Positions 24,486 to 36,009 of a stretch of 64,000 nucleotides of DNA are shown here, in pieces (position 1 is the stretch's first letter; each line of letters begins with the position of its first letter). Position numbers and translations under genes: made by a program. This stretch comes from UBA6623 sp965217195 (GTDB taxonomy: Bacteria; Acidobacteriota; Terriglobia; Bryobacterales; UBA6623). The DNA is taken from positions 124,001-188,000 of the forward strand of contig CBDCHL010000001.1 in NCBI GenBank assembly GCA_965217195.1, in the 5' to 3' direction. Under the pieces are notes generated by a model, which was given only the letters and a program-made list of their open reading frames with translations, was not told the origin of the DNA and did not search any database.

Positions 24486-27215
24486 ATGTCCGTCGATCGC
24501 CGTCAGTTTCTCGAAATGCTCGGTCTGCTGGGGGCCGCCGCGCCCTCGGCCTCCGCCCAAGCGCCCGAAACGGGTGGGGAGACGCTCACCTACGAAGAGG
24601 TTCGCGAGGCGATGAAGGACGCCAAGCTCTTCTTCGTCCCTTACAGCCACAACGATTATTCGTGGTTCGCCACCGAAACATGGCATCACGAGCGGGCCGC
24701 GCGCATCGAGAAACACGCAGTCGAGATTCTGCATCGGGAAGACAATTTCAAGTGGTTTATCGACGTCAAGCTCGAACGCATGGACCGCATCGAAAAGATC
24801 CACCCCGAGCTTATCGATGATCTGAAAAAGTTCGTTGCCGAAGGTCGGGTCGGCATCGCGGCCGGTACTGTCGTCAACAACGACAACCCCTTCAACGAGG
24901 CCGAGGCGATCATCCGCAACATGGTTCTCGGGCGCAGGTACTTCCGGAAACATTTCCCGGACGTCAACCTTGAAGTCGCCGCGTTTATCGACATTCACCC
25001 CGGCTTCGCGCAGATGCCTCAACTGCTGACCAAGGCGGGGTACAAGTATTACCGCTTCACGCGTCCGATCTTTCCGCTCGACCGTAAGGGGTACAAGCGG
25101 GAGTTTATCTGGGAAGGTCTCGACGGCTCCGAGACGTTGCTGAGCTACGGCCCTTACGGCTGGATGGCCGGCGGTTGGGGCATGGGCAAGGGCGCGGCCG
25201 CTTATTACGACGAGATCAGCGGCTACACAGACGATTGGGAAGGCGCGGTTGTCGCCCTGTACGACTCGGTGGTGAGGAGCCTGTTCTCGAACAGCCCGAG
25301 CAACGTGATTTGGATTCCGGTCGGCCTCGATCACACCTTGCCGTTGTCCATTCCGAGACTCGTCGCTGACCAAGGTAAGGAAGGCTACCTCGATCTGCCC
25401 GGCTTTGTACGCGAATGGGCGAAACGGGAATCGATACCGCTCGATTTCGCGACGCCAATTGATTTCTACCGCGAATTGGAAAAGCAGCGCTCGACTTTGC
25501 CGCGGGTCAAGGGCGTGATCGAGCCGGTCGGCTGGCCGTTTTGGTATGGGCAGTGCGGCAGCTTGGGGCTCGACAACTGGCGTGACCGGTCGGCGTTGCA
25601 CTTGGTCGAGGCGGAGATTCTCTCGTCGATGGCGAGCTGGCTGGGCGCCGACTATCCCGAGGAGGAATTGGAATCGCTGTGGTACGACGGGCTGTTCCTG
25701 TTCCCGCACGACGGGTTGTATATCAGCGACGAAGACCTCTCCGACGGTATTCGTGTGGGCGGCCATGTGGTTTACGAATGCGAGCAACTGCGACACCGGG
25801 CCTTGACGATGTTGAGTCATCGCATCGCGTCCGACCCCGACGAGCAAAAGGTTGCGATCGTCAACCCGCTGAACTGGACGCGCCGCGAAGTGATCGAGTA
25901 CAAGGCGGTGTTTCCCGAGCCGGGCGTCAGCAAGATCAAAGTTGTGGACGGGCAGGGGCGCGAACGGCCCCATCAGGTGCTGAAGATGCGGGGTTATCTG
26001 AATCCGGCGGAGCATCTTTTCACAGGGCAGAACTCATACAAGGAATTGTGGCTGCTGGTGGATGTCGAGGCCCCGCCGACCGGTTACACAACGCTTGCGA
26101 TCGTGCCGCAAGAGGGGTCGGAGACGCCCGCCGAGATCGAGGAATCCAAGACCGTGATCGAAAGCGACTTCGCGCGAATCGAGCTCGGGCCTCGCGGCGT
26201 TCATAGAATTGTCGACAAGGCCCGCGGAGCTGTTTACGAAGGGGCGGGCAACCCGATCTTCTACACCAACGACGACACCTGGCCCTGGCACGGCGGCCAG
26301 GTGACGTCGGAGCAAGAGATTCGCGACGCGAAATGGAAGATCGTCGAGAACGGTTCACTGCGCACGCGGGCGCACATGACGGGCATGATCGGCGACCACG
26401 AAATCGCCATGACGCTTTCGGTGTATCCCACGCCCGAGCGAATCGATTTCAGCGTGGACATCGACAGCGTCGGCGGCAACGGGTACTTCGCGGCCAATGT
26501 CGTTTTCGACTACGACGCGATCCCCTACGCGGGGGTCCCGTTCGGGGCCGAACATCGCGATCTTTCGAACGAACCTTGGGCGGACGGGTCGAACGTCAAC
26601 GAAGAGTTTCTGCGCAAGAACGTTTTCTACGCGCATCACTGGGTGGACCACAGCGACGGCAAGAAAGGCTTGACGCTGCTGGCCGCCGAAGGCAAGCGCG
26701 GGTTCTTGTATCATCCCGAGAAGCGTTCCCTCGAACATATCTTGATGCTGACGATTGTCAAGCGTCCGATCCAGGAGGATTTCACCAACCGCTATTTCAC
26801 CGGCGAGGGCCGGCATCATTTCGATTACTCGCTTCTGCTCCATGACGGCGATTGGAAGCAAGCCGGCAGCGTTCAGCGGGCGCAAGAGAGGCTGTATCCG
26901 CTGAGGGAAGCGCGAGTGTATTCGCGCGAAGGGGCCGACCTTCCCGCCGAGAAGAGTTTCGTCGGAGTGAGCCCGGAAACGGTCGCGATGTCGAGTTGCC
27001 AGGGCAAAGATGGCGGATACGAATTACGGCTTTACGACTCGACCGGGGACGGTGCGGATTGCGAGGTGCGGCTGCCCTTTGCCGCCTCGTCGTGTAAAGC
27101 GGTGGATTTCAACGGTCATGCATTGGCGGCGCCGGAGATCGCCTTGCGAGGGGAAATCGCGCGTTTCAAGATTAAGCCGTGGGAAATAGTGACCTTGCGT
27201 ATTAAGAAGGGTTAA
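24486..27215 (+). CDS. Exported GH38-like alpha-mannosidase
   Basis: Start ATG 24486 (GGAG upstream) gives 909 aa. A twin-arginine-type signal, DRRQFLEMLGLLGAA, suggests Tat export. The GH38 catalytic domain begins VPYSHNDYSW, with H55-x-D57 replacing the classic HxD zinc site, and continues with the nucleophile region FIDIHPGFAQMPQLLTKAGY. The middle domain and beta-rich C-terminal part (VTLRIKKG end) follow the usual GH38 layout. Family enzymes hydrolyse terminal alpha-mannose. Divergence around FGHS (here HPGF) leaves the specificity uncertain. It could feed sugars to the DUF1080 gene downstream. Confidence 0.85.
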   Translation: MSVDRRQFLEMLGLLGAAAPSASAQAPETGGETLTYEEVREAMKDAKLFFVPYSHNDYSWFATETWHHERAARIEKHAVEILHREDNFKWFIDVKLERMDRIEKIHPELIDDLKKFVAEGRVGIAAGTVVNNDNPFNEAEAIIRNMVLGRRYFRKHFPDVNLEVAAFIDIHPGFAQMPQLLTKAGYKYYRFTRPIFPLDRKGYKREFIWEGLDGSETLLSYGPYGWMAGGWGMGKGAAAYYDEISGYTDDWEGAVVALYDSVVRSLFSNSPSNVIWIPVGLDHTLPLSIPRLVADQGKEGYLDLPGFVREWAKRESIPLDFATPIDFYRELEKQRSTLPRVKGVIEPVGWPFWYGQCGSLGLDNWRDRSALHLVEAEILSSMASWLGADYPEEELESLWYDGLFLFPHDGLYISDEDLSDGIRVGGHVVYECEQLRHRALTMLSHRIASDPDEQKVAIVNPLNWTRREVIEYKAVFPEPGVSKIKVVDGQGRERPHQVLKMRGYLNPAEHLFTGQNSYKELWLLVDVEAPPTGYTTLAIVPQEGSETPAEIEESKTVIESDFARIELGPRGVHRIVDKARGAVYEGAGNPIFYTNDDTWPWHGGQVTSEQEIRDAKWKIVENGSLRTRAHMTGMIGDHEIAMTLSVYPTPERIDFSVDIDSVGGNGYFAANVVFDYDAIPYAGVPFGAEHRDLSNEPWADGSNVNEEFLRKNVFYAHHWVDHSDGKKGLTLLAAEGKRGFLYHPEKRSLEHILMLTIVKRPIQEDFTNRYFTGEGRHHFDYSLLLHDGDWKQAGSVQRAQERLYPLREARVYSREGADLPAEKSFVGVSPETVAMSSCQGKDGGYELRLYDSTGDGADCEVRLPFAASSCKAVDFNGHALAAPEIALRGEIARFKIKPWEIVTLRIKKG

Positions 27216-27277
27216 CGAAGTGCCGTCGTCGAACGCCCGATTTATTTATCCGCACTACACGATTCACTGGGTGTTGG

Positions 27278-27412
27278 GTGTGCGACATAAATGGGGGACC
27301 GTCCCTCCCGCAATCCGAGCCGTAGAGACAGAGGCGTGGACGGAAGTCCACGCTCAGCCCGGTTCACCGGGCTTGGGTTGCAATAGGCCGGCCCCTTTTA
27401 CGGCCGGTTGAA
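27278..27412 (+). repeat. Dispersed multi-hairpin element, family D
   Basis: It contains GTGGACGGAAGTCCAC, GCCCGGTTCACCGGGC and GGCCGGCCCCTTTTACGGCC in tandem. A 48-nt core (27329-27376) is identical to one at 50797-50930. It fills the gap before the second DUF1080 gene. Confidence 0.8.
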
Positions 27413-27453
27413 CATACTAGGCTTCTGTCACACGACACGGCCGAAGGCAAGTC

Positions 27454-28389
27454 ATGAAAGCATGCCGATGGGTGCTCTTGCTCGGTTTCTGGACGGCGGC
27501 GTTCGGCGGCGACGCCGGTTTCAACGGAAAGTGGGCGATCGAGGCAAAGCCACCGCATCACAGGGCGATGTGGCTCGAGGTCACGGGCGCGGGCGGAGAC
27601 GAGATCAAAGGCCGCTTTGTCGGCGGCGTGGGCGGGCGTTCCCAGCCGTTGCTCGACGCCGAGATTCAGGACGGGGTGCTGCATTTTCGGGTGCAGCGTT
27701 ACTTCGAACAAAGTCAAACGTGGGCCAAGGCGACTACGACAGTTCGTCTAACCCCCTCCGGCATTGAAGGGACGACCCGACGCGAGGGCGGGCCTGAGAT
27801 TGACTGGGCCGGGCGACGCTCCGACGTCGTCGACGACCGCGACGACGGCAGTTGGAAACCGGCGACGCCGGTTGTGCTCTTCGACGGGCGCGATTTGTCG
27901 GCGTGGCGCTCCACGGTCGGGAAAGACGGGAAATGGATCGTTGAAGACGGTGTCCTGCGCAATCAAGGTGATGCGCCGAACCTTGTTTCGAACGAGAAGT
28001 TCGCGAACTTTCGGCTGCACCTGGAATTTCGGGTCGCGCCGGGAAGTAACAGCGGGATCGGCTTGCGATCGCGTTATGAAGTACAGATTCTTGATGACTT
28101 CGGGCAGCCGCCGAGTATTCACGGCAACGGGGCCGTCTACAGCACGATTAAGCCTTCGGCAAACGCGAGCCTGTCGGCGGAGTCCCGCCAGACGTTCGAG
28201 ATTACCTTGATCGGCCGTGACGTGACGGTCGAGCTCAACGGCAACGTCATCATCCGCAAGCAGACGATCGACGGGCTGACAGCGATGGCGACGGACGCGC
28301 GCGAGGCCGACCCCGGCCCGCTGGTCCTGCAAGGTGACCACGGTCCGATCGAGTTTTACAAGATTGTCGTAACGCCGCTAGCGCAGTAA
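27454..28389 (+). CDS. Exported DUF1080 (3-keto-disaccharide hydrolase-type) protein
   Basis: The 311-aa protein has a signal peptide (VLLLGFWTAAFGG). A small beta domain at residues 25-120 (GKWAIEAKPPHHRAMWLEV) is followed by the DUF1080 domain: VLFDGRDLSAWRS, NFRLHLEFRVAPGSNSGIGL, SRYEVQILDDFG and VLQGDHGPIEFYKIVV. The DUF1080 fold is associated with hydrolysis or elimination of 3-keto-glycosides produced by Gfo/Idh/MocA dehydrogenases. It lies downstream of GH38 with a repeat between them. Confidence 0.88.
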   Translation: MKACRWVLLLGFWTAAFGGDAGFNGKWAIEAKPPHHRAMWLEVTGAGGDEIKGRFVGGVGGRSQPLLDAEIQDGVLHFRVQRYFEQSQTWAKATTTVRLTPSGIEGTTRREGGPEIDWAGRRSDVVDDRDDGSWKPATPVVLFDGRDLSAWRSTVGKDGKWIVEDGVLRNQGDAPNLVSNEKFANFRLHLEFRVAPGSNSGIGLRSRYEVQILDDFGQPPSIHGNGAVYSTIKPSANASLSAESRQTFEITLIGRDVTVELNGNVIIRKQTIDGLTAMATDAREADPGPLVLQGDHGPIEFYKIVVTPLAQ

Positions 28390-28422
28390 TCGCGCCACGA
28401 GCCGCCTGGGTGGCCGCCGAGT

Positions 28423-28839
28423 TTACACGAATTCCAACGTGCCCGCGTGCTCGTCAATTTCGTCGTAGGTGATGGCAGTGGGCGGCAGGCCGTCGCCGAG
28501 GCTCGGCTGCCGGTCGAAGGTCGCGAACAGGGCCATTTTAATCACGGCGTATTGCTCGGTGGCATTCAGCTCGCGCTCTCGAGCCGTCTGCCAATCGGCC
28601 GTGATCTTGCTGCTCAGGAAGATTCGAACGGGGAATCGCGACACCCGATCGGAGCTGACGGTGAATAAGTACTCCTGCCCTTCTTCGTCCTCTAACCGCG
28701 TTTCGCGAAAGCCTTCATAGAAGTACTGATAGACGTACCCGGTCTCGGCGGTATACGATTTTTCGCGCCGCACCGGAGGCCGGCCCCGTAAAGGAACTTC
28801 CTCGGTGGATTTCGCGAAGATTTTGCGCAACCACTTCAT
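28423..28839 (-). CDS. Uncharacterised 138-aa protein
   Basis: Start ATG 28839 (MKWLRKIFAK) gives 138 aa with no signal peptide. Recognisable blocks are GYVYQYFYEGFRETR, DEEGQEYLFTVSSD and ITYDEIDEHAGTLEF. An alpha/beta fold is likely. I do not recognise the family and assign no function. It is convergent with the DUF1080 gene (33-nt gap) and lies 100 nt upstream of the start of the glycoside-hydrolase-like gene's 3' flank. Confidence 0.7.
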   Translation of the reverse strand: MKWLRKIFAKSTEEVPLRGRPPVRREKSYTAETGYVYQYFYEGFRETRLEDEEGQEYLFTVSSDRVSRFPVRIFLSSKITADWQTARERELNATEQYAVIKMALFATFDRQPSLGDGLPPTAITYDEIDEHAGTLEFV

Positions 28840-28942
28840 TGGAGCGGGATCCGCCCGCGAGGCGATCAACGTCTATTGTGACTCAAGCGCGAGCCGTGGT
28901 ACGCGGCAGAAGTGCCGCGGGGCGTGCTTACCGGATAGAAGT

Positions 28943-30361
28943 TCAGCGGCCCGCGGTCTCGCCGATGCTTGCAAGCTTCTCGTCGGTCAGGTAGGCATAC
29001 CGGTTCACCCAAATCCCGTGCTGGGCGGCGCGGTGGGCGACTTCGATTCTGTTTCGGAAATCATCGAGAGGGCCGTAACCGTGCGCCAGGACGTAGATCG
29101 GCGTGTCGCCGGCGGCTCGTTGGGCTTGTTCGATCTTCCGGGCCTGCGCGCCCGCCCCGACCGGATGCGGCACGTGCGGCGGCGGATAGCTGTAGTCTTC
29201 GAGGTCCGGCAAGCCTTCGTCGTCGGCGATGTCGAGAAGCGCGACCAAGGCGCGCGTGAGAAGCCGACTCGAAAGCCCCTCGTGGGCTTTCATGATTTGA
29301 TCCCCGTAGAAACGCAAAATCATCGGCCAGTGCATCGTGTAGAGCTTAACGCTGATCGCGCTGCTGTACTTGGCCACGGCCCCGAAATCCATTCCCGAGA
29401 CGGCGGTGAACGGTGGCGGGAAGGCGTTGGGCATCAGCTCCATGTGGCGGCCGCCGGCTTCGTCCATCGCTCGACGAAAACCGGCCAACATGCGCTCGAC
29501 GAGCCGGGCCTTAAACCGCAACCATTCGCCAACACCAGGCCGCTCCGCAAGGAAATCGAGCAAGGCGTAGCGTCCGCCGTCGGGCTCGGCCCACGGCCGT
29601 AAATCATCGTCGCTCAGGCCCCCGTGGAGTTTGGCGTAAAGCGCCCCAACATCGCGTCGCATCCGTTCGAAGTCGAAGCCCAGTCGGCCGGCCGCCCGTT
29701 CGGCATGAGCGCTGAAATCGAGAAACACCGAGTCGAGAAAATACGGCGGATACTCAGGCCAATCGACGCGGATACCGTCGATGTCGGGGTAGTTGCGAAT
29801 CAAGTCTCGCAGCAAGACATGTTCATAGTCCAAGATGTGCGGGCTTGCCAAGCTGCCGTTCTTCGCCAGCCGCCGCGGTGGAATGCGGCCGTCGGGCAGT
29901 AGCGCGCGATCGTCGTCGACCGGCCCGCCGAATTGCACCCGGTAGCCGGGCGGAATGGCCGCTTGCACCTGCAAGTAAACCTTCAAATGCCGTGACTGCG
30001 CGGCCCGAATGAATTCATTCAGGACCTTTCCTTCTCGGCGGGTCAGCTCGGTCGGCTCGGCCGGTTGGTAGCGCAAGCCCTTGTACAGCGACTTGTCGGG
30101 GACGAAGGAGGGCGCCGTCCGCACCCAAACTTCCCGCTTCCCGAACAGCGGGCGGTCGAGCAGCCGGACCGAGCCGGCTCCGGCGTCGGCAGGAGGCTCG
30201 CGGTTACCCGTTTCGCGGTCCGCCTCTTCCATCAGGTAAGGCGACGTAGCCACCGCGTTGGCGCCGACTTTCTCGACCAGATTGTCGAGAACACCGTCGA
30301 TGCCTTCGCTCTGGATGTACTCGGGAAGAACGGTGACGCCGAGGAAACGTTGATCGGGCAT
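28943..30361 (-). CDS. TIM-barrel glycoside-hydrolase-like protein
   Basis: Start ATG 30361 (MPDQRFLGV) gives 472 aa. The sequence has the strand-loop pattern of a barrel: VEKVGANAVATSPYL, HLKVYLQVQAAIP, YPDIDGIRVDWPEYPPY (acidic D-x-x-x-x-D/E near the catalytic position), MELMPNAFPPPF and TPIYVLAHGYGP. It resembles the hypothetical glycosyl-hydrolase-like groups around GHL10/DUF4015, but I cannot assign a specific family. No signal peptide is visible. It lies 150 nt downstream of the PSD1 gene on the same strand. Confidence 0.72.
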   Translation of the reverse strand: MPDQRFLGVTVLPEYIQSEGIDGVLDNLVEKVGANAVATSPYLMEEADRETGNREPPADAGAGSVRLLDRPLFGKREVWVRTAPSFVPDKSLYKGLRYQPAEPTELTRREGKVLNEFIRAAQSRHLKVYLQVQAAIPPGYRVQFGGPVDDDRALLPDGRIPPRRLAKNGSLASPHILDYEHVLLRDLIRNYPDIDGIRVDWPEYPPYFLDSVFLDFSAHAERAAGRLGFDFERMRRDVGALYAKLHGGLSDDDLRPWAEPDGGRYALLDFLAERPGVGEWLRFKARLVERMLAGFRRAMDEAGGRHMELMPNAFPPPFTAVSGMDFGAVAKYSSAISVKLYTMHWPMILRFYGDQIMKAHEGLSSRLLTRALVALLDIADDEGLPDLEDYSYPPPHVPHPVGAGAQARKIEQAQRAAGDTPIYVLAHGYGPLDDFRNRIEVAHRAAQHGIWVNRYAYLTDEKLASIGETAGR

Positions 30362-30511
30362 GGTGGAGAAAGACCCTCCGGCCCCGAGCCGGGGCGTCGA
30401 GCTGCCGGCGCGGAGGAAACCACTTGCCAAACAGAGCCGCATCGCCACGCGATGCGGTCACTCAAGAATAGTGCTTTGCCGCCAAACAAACCTTTTCAAG
30501 CGGTCGCGATC

Positions 30512-33286
30512 CTAGTACACATAAATAAACTCGTTTGCGTTGAACAATGCCAGGCACAAGTCGGCCAGCGCCCTTGTTTCCGGCCCCACGTCCCATGGCT
30601 TCACGTGTGGCACGTAGTCGTCATAGGCATCCAAGGGCTCCTTGTAATGAAGCGCCAGGCCGGACATTTCTTCCACAACCGTACGCTCAAGCTCGCGAGG
30701 TGGGGAAACGGATTCCGGAGGATGCTGCTCATGGTAGGACGTCATCTTGCTGACATGAGCCGACATCTTCACTCGCTCCTTGTCTGACGCGGCTCGCCCC
30801 AACGCTAGTTGGAAGGCGCGGTCAATTCGCTCCGCAAGCGTCCCGGCTTCTCCTTCGATGCGGCGGGCCATGGCAATCGATCGATCGATCGAGTTGCCGC
30901 TATTCATCAAAGTGAAAACCTGCGGCGTGACCGTCGAGCTGTCGCGGCGCTCGCATGACAAATCGTAACTCGGCTGATTGAAGACCTCGAACATCGGGGC
31001 GGTCTGCATCCGCATGCGATAGACGTACAGCGAGCGGCGGTTGCGTTCTTCCGGCGTCCGCGACGGCTGATAGGCCGGGGCGATGGTGCTCTGGTTCATG
31101 CGAGGCTGCGCGGCGAATTCCGGGTTGACCTCGGGAAAGACGGCCAGGCCTCCTACCTCGGGATTCAACTCGCCCGAAGCGGCCAGCATGGCATCGCGAA
31201 GCTCCTCGGCCGCGAGTCGCCGCGGCCGGAAATAGCTCAACAGGTCGTTGTTGGGGTCGCGCTCGCCGACCGCTGCGCCGCCGGGGGGCCGGTCGCCACG
31301 CCGGTAGGCTTCCGAGGTCATGATCAGCCGATGAAGCGCCTTGATCGACCAACCGTCGCTCACGAAGCGGCGCGCGAGCCAGTCGAGCAACTCTGGATGC
31401 GTCGGCTTCTTGCCCATCTTCCCGAAGTTGTTCGCGTTCTCGGCAATGCCCTGACCGAAATGGTATTGCCACACACGATTGACGATGGAGCGGGTGGAGA
31501 GCGGGTTGTCGGGGTTGGCGATCCACTTGGCGAGCGCCAAGCGGCGTCCCGTCATGGTCACGGGGATCTCGGGTTCCGCCGCGCTTTCCGCCGGGCTGTA
31601 ATTCATCGGAATTGCGCTCAACACCCCGGGCGCAACCTTATCGCCGCGGGAGTAGATCGACCCGCCGCCGAGGATAAACGACTCGGGCGGCTCGCCCTGC
31701 ATATCCTCCGGCTTCGGCATGCGCAGTTTCACCGAGTTCTCGTGCTTGACGGGTCCTTCGTAGACGGTGTGCGCCACCGGCCGGTAGCGGTCCAGTCGCC
31801 GTTTCCAGATGCGCGCGTCGGTTCTGCGGACCTTGACATACCCCAGGTCGTCCACGGTTAGGCCGATGTGGCGAGGCGGCTTCTCTCCCTCCGGCTTGTC
31901 TTTCAGCTTTTCGCGAGGCTGATACGGAATGCCGCGCTCGGCGCACCAAGCACGGGCGGCTTTCTCTTCCCTGGCTTTGATCTTGGCGACGTCGGCTTCG
32001 GCCCAAGCCAAGAGCTTTTCGAGCCGCGCTCGGTTGTGCTCGAAGTTATTGCGGTTCTCCGAATCCAGGAACGCTGTCGGGCGCTCGGCAAGCTGCGTGG
32101 TCGCGAAAATCGAATAGAAACGATAGTAGTCGCGCGTCGGGATCGGGTCGAATTTGTGGTCGTGGCACCTAGCACAGCGCAACGGCAGTGAGAGGAACGA
32201 TTGCCCAACAACATTAGTGACGTCGTCGAGGTAAAGCTGACGCGAAACGACCTTCTGCATCATCCCGGTGTGTTCCCACGGGCCCATCCGCAGAAACCCT
32301 GTCGCGACTCGCATCTCCGGATTGTCGGGTTCGAGAATGTCGCCGGCGAGTTGCTCGATAACGAAGCGGTCATAGGGCTTGTCGGCGTTGAGAGAGCGGA
32401 CGACGTAATCACGATAGCGCCAGGCGTTCGAGCGTTCCCAATCGTTCGAATACCCTGAGGTGTCGGCGTAGCGAACGACGTCGAGCCAGTGGCGGCCCCA
32501 TTGTTCTCCGTAGTGGGGACTGTCGAGCAGCCGGTCGATCACTTTGCTCCAGGCTTGGGGTGAATCGTCGTTGAGAAAAGTCTCGACTTCCCCGGGACTC
32601 GGCGGAAGTCCGGTGAGGTCGTAGGTGGCGCGCCGAATCAGCATTCGCTTGTCGGCGCTCGCCGCCGCCGTTAGATTCGCATCGGCGAGCTTGCGGTCGA
32701 TGAAGACATCGATCGGGTGGTTCGCGTCGGACTCGGGTGGCGCAACCTTGCGCAGCGGGCGAAAAGCCCAAAGGTCATCTTCCAGGTATCGCCGATTCGT
32801 CCATTCGTCGGAGAGCCCCCCGCTGGTCCTGACGAGGATGCCGTCCGAGGTGCGCTCACGGGCCCGTTCTTCCTCGAGGTAGGCTTGCTCCGTTTCGGCA
32901 TCCGGCCAGGCCGCGCCGGCGTTGATCCAGTCACGGATCTTCCGAATCTGCTCCTCGGTAAGCCGGTCATTCTCCTTCGGCGGCATCTGGAGCTTCGGAT
33001 TCGACCGCCGGACTGCTTCGTAAAGCAGGCTCGCGACGGCATTCCCGGGCACCAGAACTTGCTTGGAAGAGGCGCCGCCCCGGAGCATTGATTTCCGAGA
33101 GGTCAGATCCAGTTCGCCCAGAATCGCGGCAGGATCCCCGCCATGACAGGCGAAGCATTTCTCGGCGAGTAGGGGTTTGACATCGACCGCGAACAGCCGC
33201 TCGGCGTGCGGGTCCGCGGCCCTCGCGGCCCACGGGCCGACAAGCATTAGGAATAGGGCAGCGAAAGATAGGTTAAGGCCAGTCAC
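30512..33286 (-). CDS. PSD1/DUF1549/DUF1553 cytochrome-domain protein
   Basis: This 924-aa exported protein (signal LSFAALFLMLVGPWAARAAD) has an N-terminal planctomycete-type cytochrome C site CFACHGGD near residue 43, then DUF1549 (NHPIDVFIDRKLADANL, DLTGLPPSPGEVE), a second CARCHDHKFDPI motif, and C-terminal DUF1553 (SIVNRVWQYHFGQGI, HPELLDWLARRFV, LYVYRMRMQ). The family is typical of Planctomycetes, Verrucomicrobia and Acidobacteria, usually beside DUF1501 genes. None is adjacent here. The function is unknown; electron transfer linked to polymer breakdown is often suggested. Confidence 0.92.
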   Translation of the reverse strand: MTGLNLSFAALFLMLVGPWAARAADPHAERLFAVDVKPLLAEKCFACHGGDPAAILGELDLTSRKSMLRGGASSKQVLVPGNAVASLLYEAVRRSNPKLQMPPKENDRLTEEQIRKIRDWINAGAAWPDAETEQAYLEEERARERTSDGILVRTSGGLSDEWTNRRYLEDDLWAFRPLRKVAPPESDANHPIDVFIDRKLADANLTAAASADKRMLIRRATYDLTGLPPSPGEVETFLNDDSPQAWSKVIDRLLDSPHYGEQWGRHWLDVVRYADTSGYSNDWERSNAWRYRDYVVRSLNADKPYDRFVIEQLAGDILEPDNPEMRVATGFLRMGPWEHTGMMQKVVSRQLYLDDVTNVVGQSFLSLPLRCARCHDHKFDPIPTRDYYRFYSIFATTQLAERPTAFLDSENRNNFEHNRARLEKLLAWAEADVAKIKAREEKAARAWCAERGIPYQPREKLKDKPEGEKPPRHIGLTVDDLGYVKVRRTDARIWKRRLDRYRPVAHTVYEGPVKHENSVKLRMPKPEDMQGEPPESFILGGGSIYSRGDKVAPGVLSAIPMNYSPAESAAEPEIPVTMTGRRLALAKWIANPDNPLSTRSIVNRVWQYHFGQGIAENANNFGKMGKKPTHPELLDWLARRFVSDGWSIKALHRLIMTSEAYRRGDRPPGGAAVGERDPNNDLLSYFRPRRLAAEELRDAMLAASGELNPEVGGLAVFPEVNPEFAAQPRMNQSTIAPAYQPSRTPEERNRRSLYVYRMRMQTAPMFEVFNQPSYDLSCERRDSSTVTPQVFTLMNSGNSIDRSIAMARRIEGEAGTLAERIDRAFQLALGRAASDKERVKMSAHVSKMTSYHEQHPPESVSPPRELERTVVEEMSGLALHYKEPLDAYDDYVPHVKPWDVGPETRALADLCLALFNANEFIYVY

Positions 33287-33351
33287 GTCGACTCCAGCCG
33301 CACTCTCACAAATGCTACCAAGTTAAGCGAAATTGCGAGACGAACACGAAT

Positions 33352-33412
33352 AACGCAGATACAGAAACGCAGATACAGAGCCCCGAGCGAAAGCGACGGG
33401 CCAACCGCCCGA
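33352..33412 (+). repeat. Dispersed element, family H (single arm)
   Basis: AACGCAGATACAGAGCC then CCGAGCGAAAGCGACGGGCC. The first unit, CGCAGATACAGA, is doubled. It matches arms at 47147-47197 and 47292-47340. Confidence 0.65.
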
Positions 33413-33503
33413 CGCGGGAGATGCCCGCTCTCCCCGGCTGGTTCCGGCTCGCCCAGTTGGGGAAAATCGAGGCCAAGGCGGCGATGCGGCCGGCGTACGG
33501 TTT

Positions 33504-34063
33504 TCAGCCCAGTGCGAACGCTGTGAACTGATCACCCGACCCGGTGCGGCCCTTGCCGGCGCCGCCCGCGGCGACTGCGCCGTACTGTCGCCGTCAACGG
33601 AATACGTACAGGGCGTCGCGTAGGCCCCCGACTCGAGCTGACGTTCCCAGAGCGTCTCGCCGTTTTTCGAATTGAATGCCCGAAACTTGGCGTCGCGCCT
33701 GGAGCCGATGAAAAGCAGCCCCTCGCGCATGCAGATCGACCCGCCCACCGTGAATGTTCCCGTGGGCGGTATGCCCTTCGCGCTGAGCGCGTCGTATTCG
33801 CCCAGAGGCTTTCGCCAAAAGTATTCGGCGGTCGCCAAGTCCAGGCACAGCAGCTCGCCCCACGGCGGCCGCGAGGCCGGATAGCCGTCCTGGTCATTGA
33901 AGAACGGGTAGCCTGCGACCCGATAGGGATACGGCTCGCCTTCCGGCGCGTCGACCAGCGTGAAGTACTTGGGAATATTGTGGGCGTTGATGTAATGTCG
34001 GCCATGTGGGATACGCGCAGGGTAGTGGATGAATAGCCCGAATTCTCGGTGGATTCTTGACAC
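33504..34063 (-). pseudogene. 3' remnant of a PQQ-dependent (glucose dehydrogenase-like) quinoprotein
   Basis: About 150 residues match the end of membrane quinoprotein glucose dehydrogenases: GYPFFNDQDGYPASRPPWGE, LAAEYFWRKPLGEY-type text, KGIPPTGTFTVGGSICMREG, LLFIGSRRDAKFRAFN and LESGAYATPCTYSVDG. After VDGDS the expected family end is out of frame; a one-base shift near 33585 restores YGAVAAGGAGKGRTGSGDQF and TAFALG with a stop at 33504. Full enzymes have 500-800 residues, so most of the 5' end is missing as well. A decayed gene is the simplest reading. Confidence 0.7.
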
Positions 34064-34352
34064 TCTCGGGTGGTACCGGTAATCTTTAGGGTTAAGAAAT
34101 CTCTTCGGTGGCAGTGTCGCCCCAGATTTGAAGAGCGGCCTGCATCACCGTTTTCGGGCCTCACTCATTACCGGCATACCCCGGGCGTAACGCGCCCTTT
34201 CGCCTGGGGCGGATCGCTCCGAATTACGGTAAGTCCCGAGAACTGTTGCGGTTACATGACGCCTGACACCTCGCGGAAGCTGAGCGGGCCGAGCGTCCTT
34301 CGCGGGTGCGTATAAGGCTTAAGAAAGAGATTGAACAGGGAGGGAAACTCAC
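34064..34352. promoter_or_regulatory. Upstream region of orphan groEL
   Basis: There is no CIRCE operator (TTAGCACTC inverted repeat) and no groES. GGGAGGG stands nine bases before the groEL ATG. A TATAAG hexamer at about 34310 could be a -10 box, but no convincing -35 is paired with it. Heat-shock control cannot be inferred. Confidence 0.4.
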
Positions 34353-35978
<1,626 letters not shown>

Positions 35979-36009
35979 CGAACAGCCCGCGGCAAGAAGC
36001 GTCGCCCGG

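Noticed and set aside
24414..26015. 533-codon minus-strand frame across GH38
   Set aside because: Shadow of a GC-rich gene; the plus strand has clear GH38 motifs.
34064..34352. CIRCE operator for groEL
   Set aside because: No TTAGCACTC-type inverted repeat is present.
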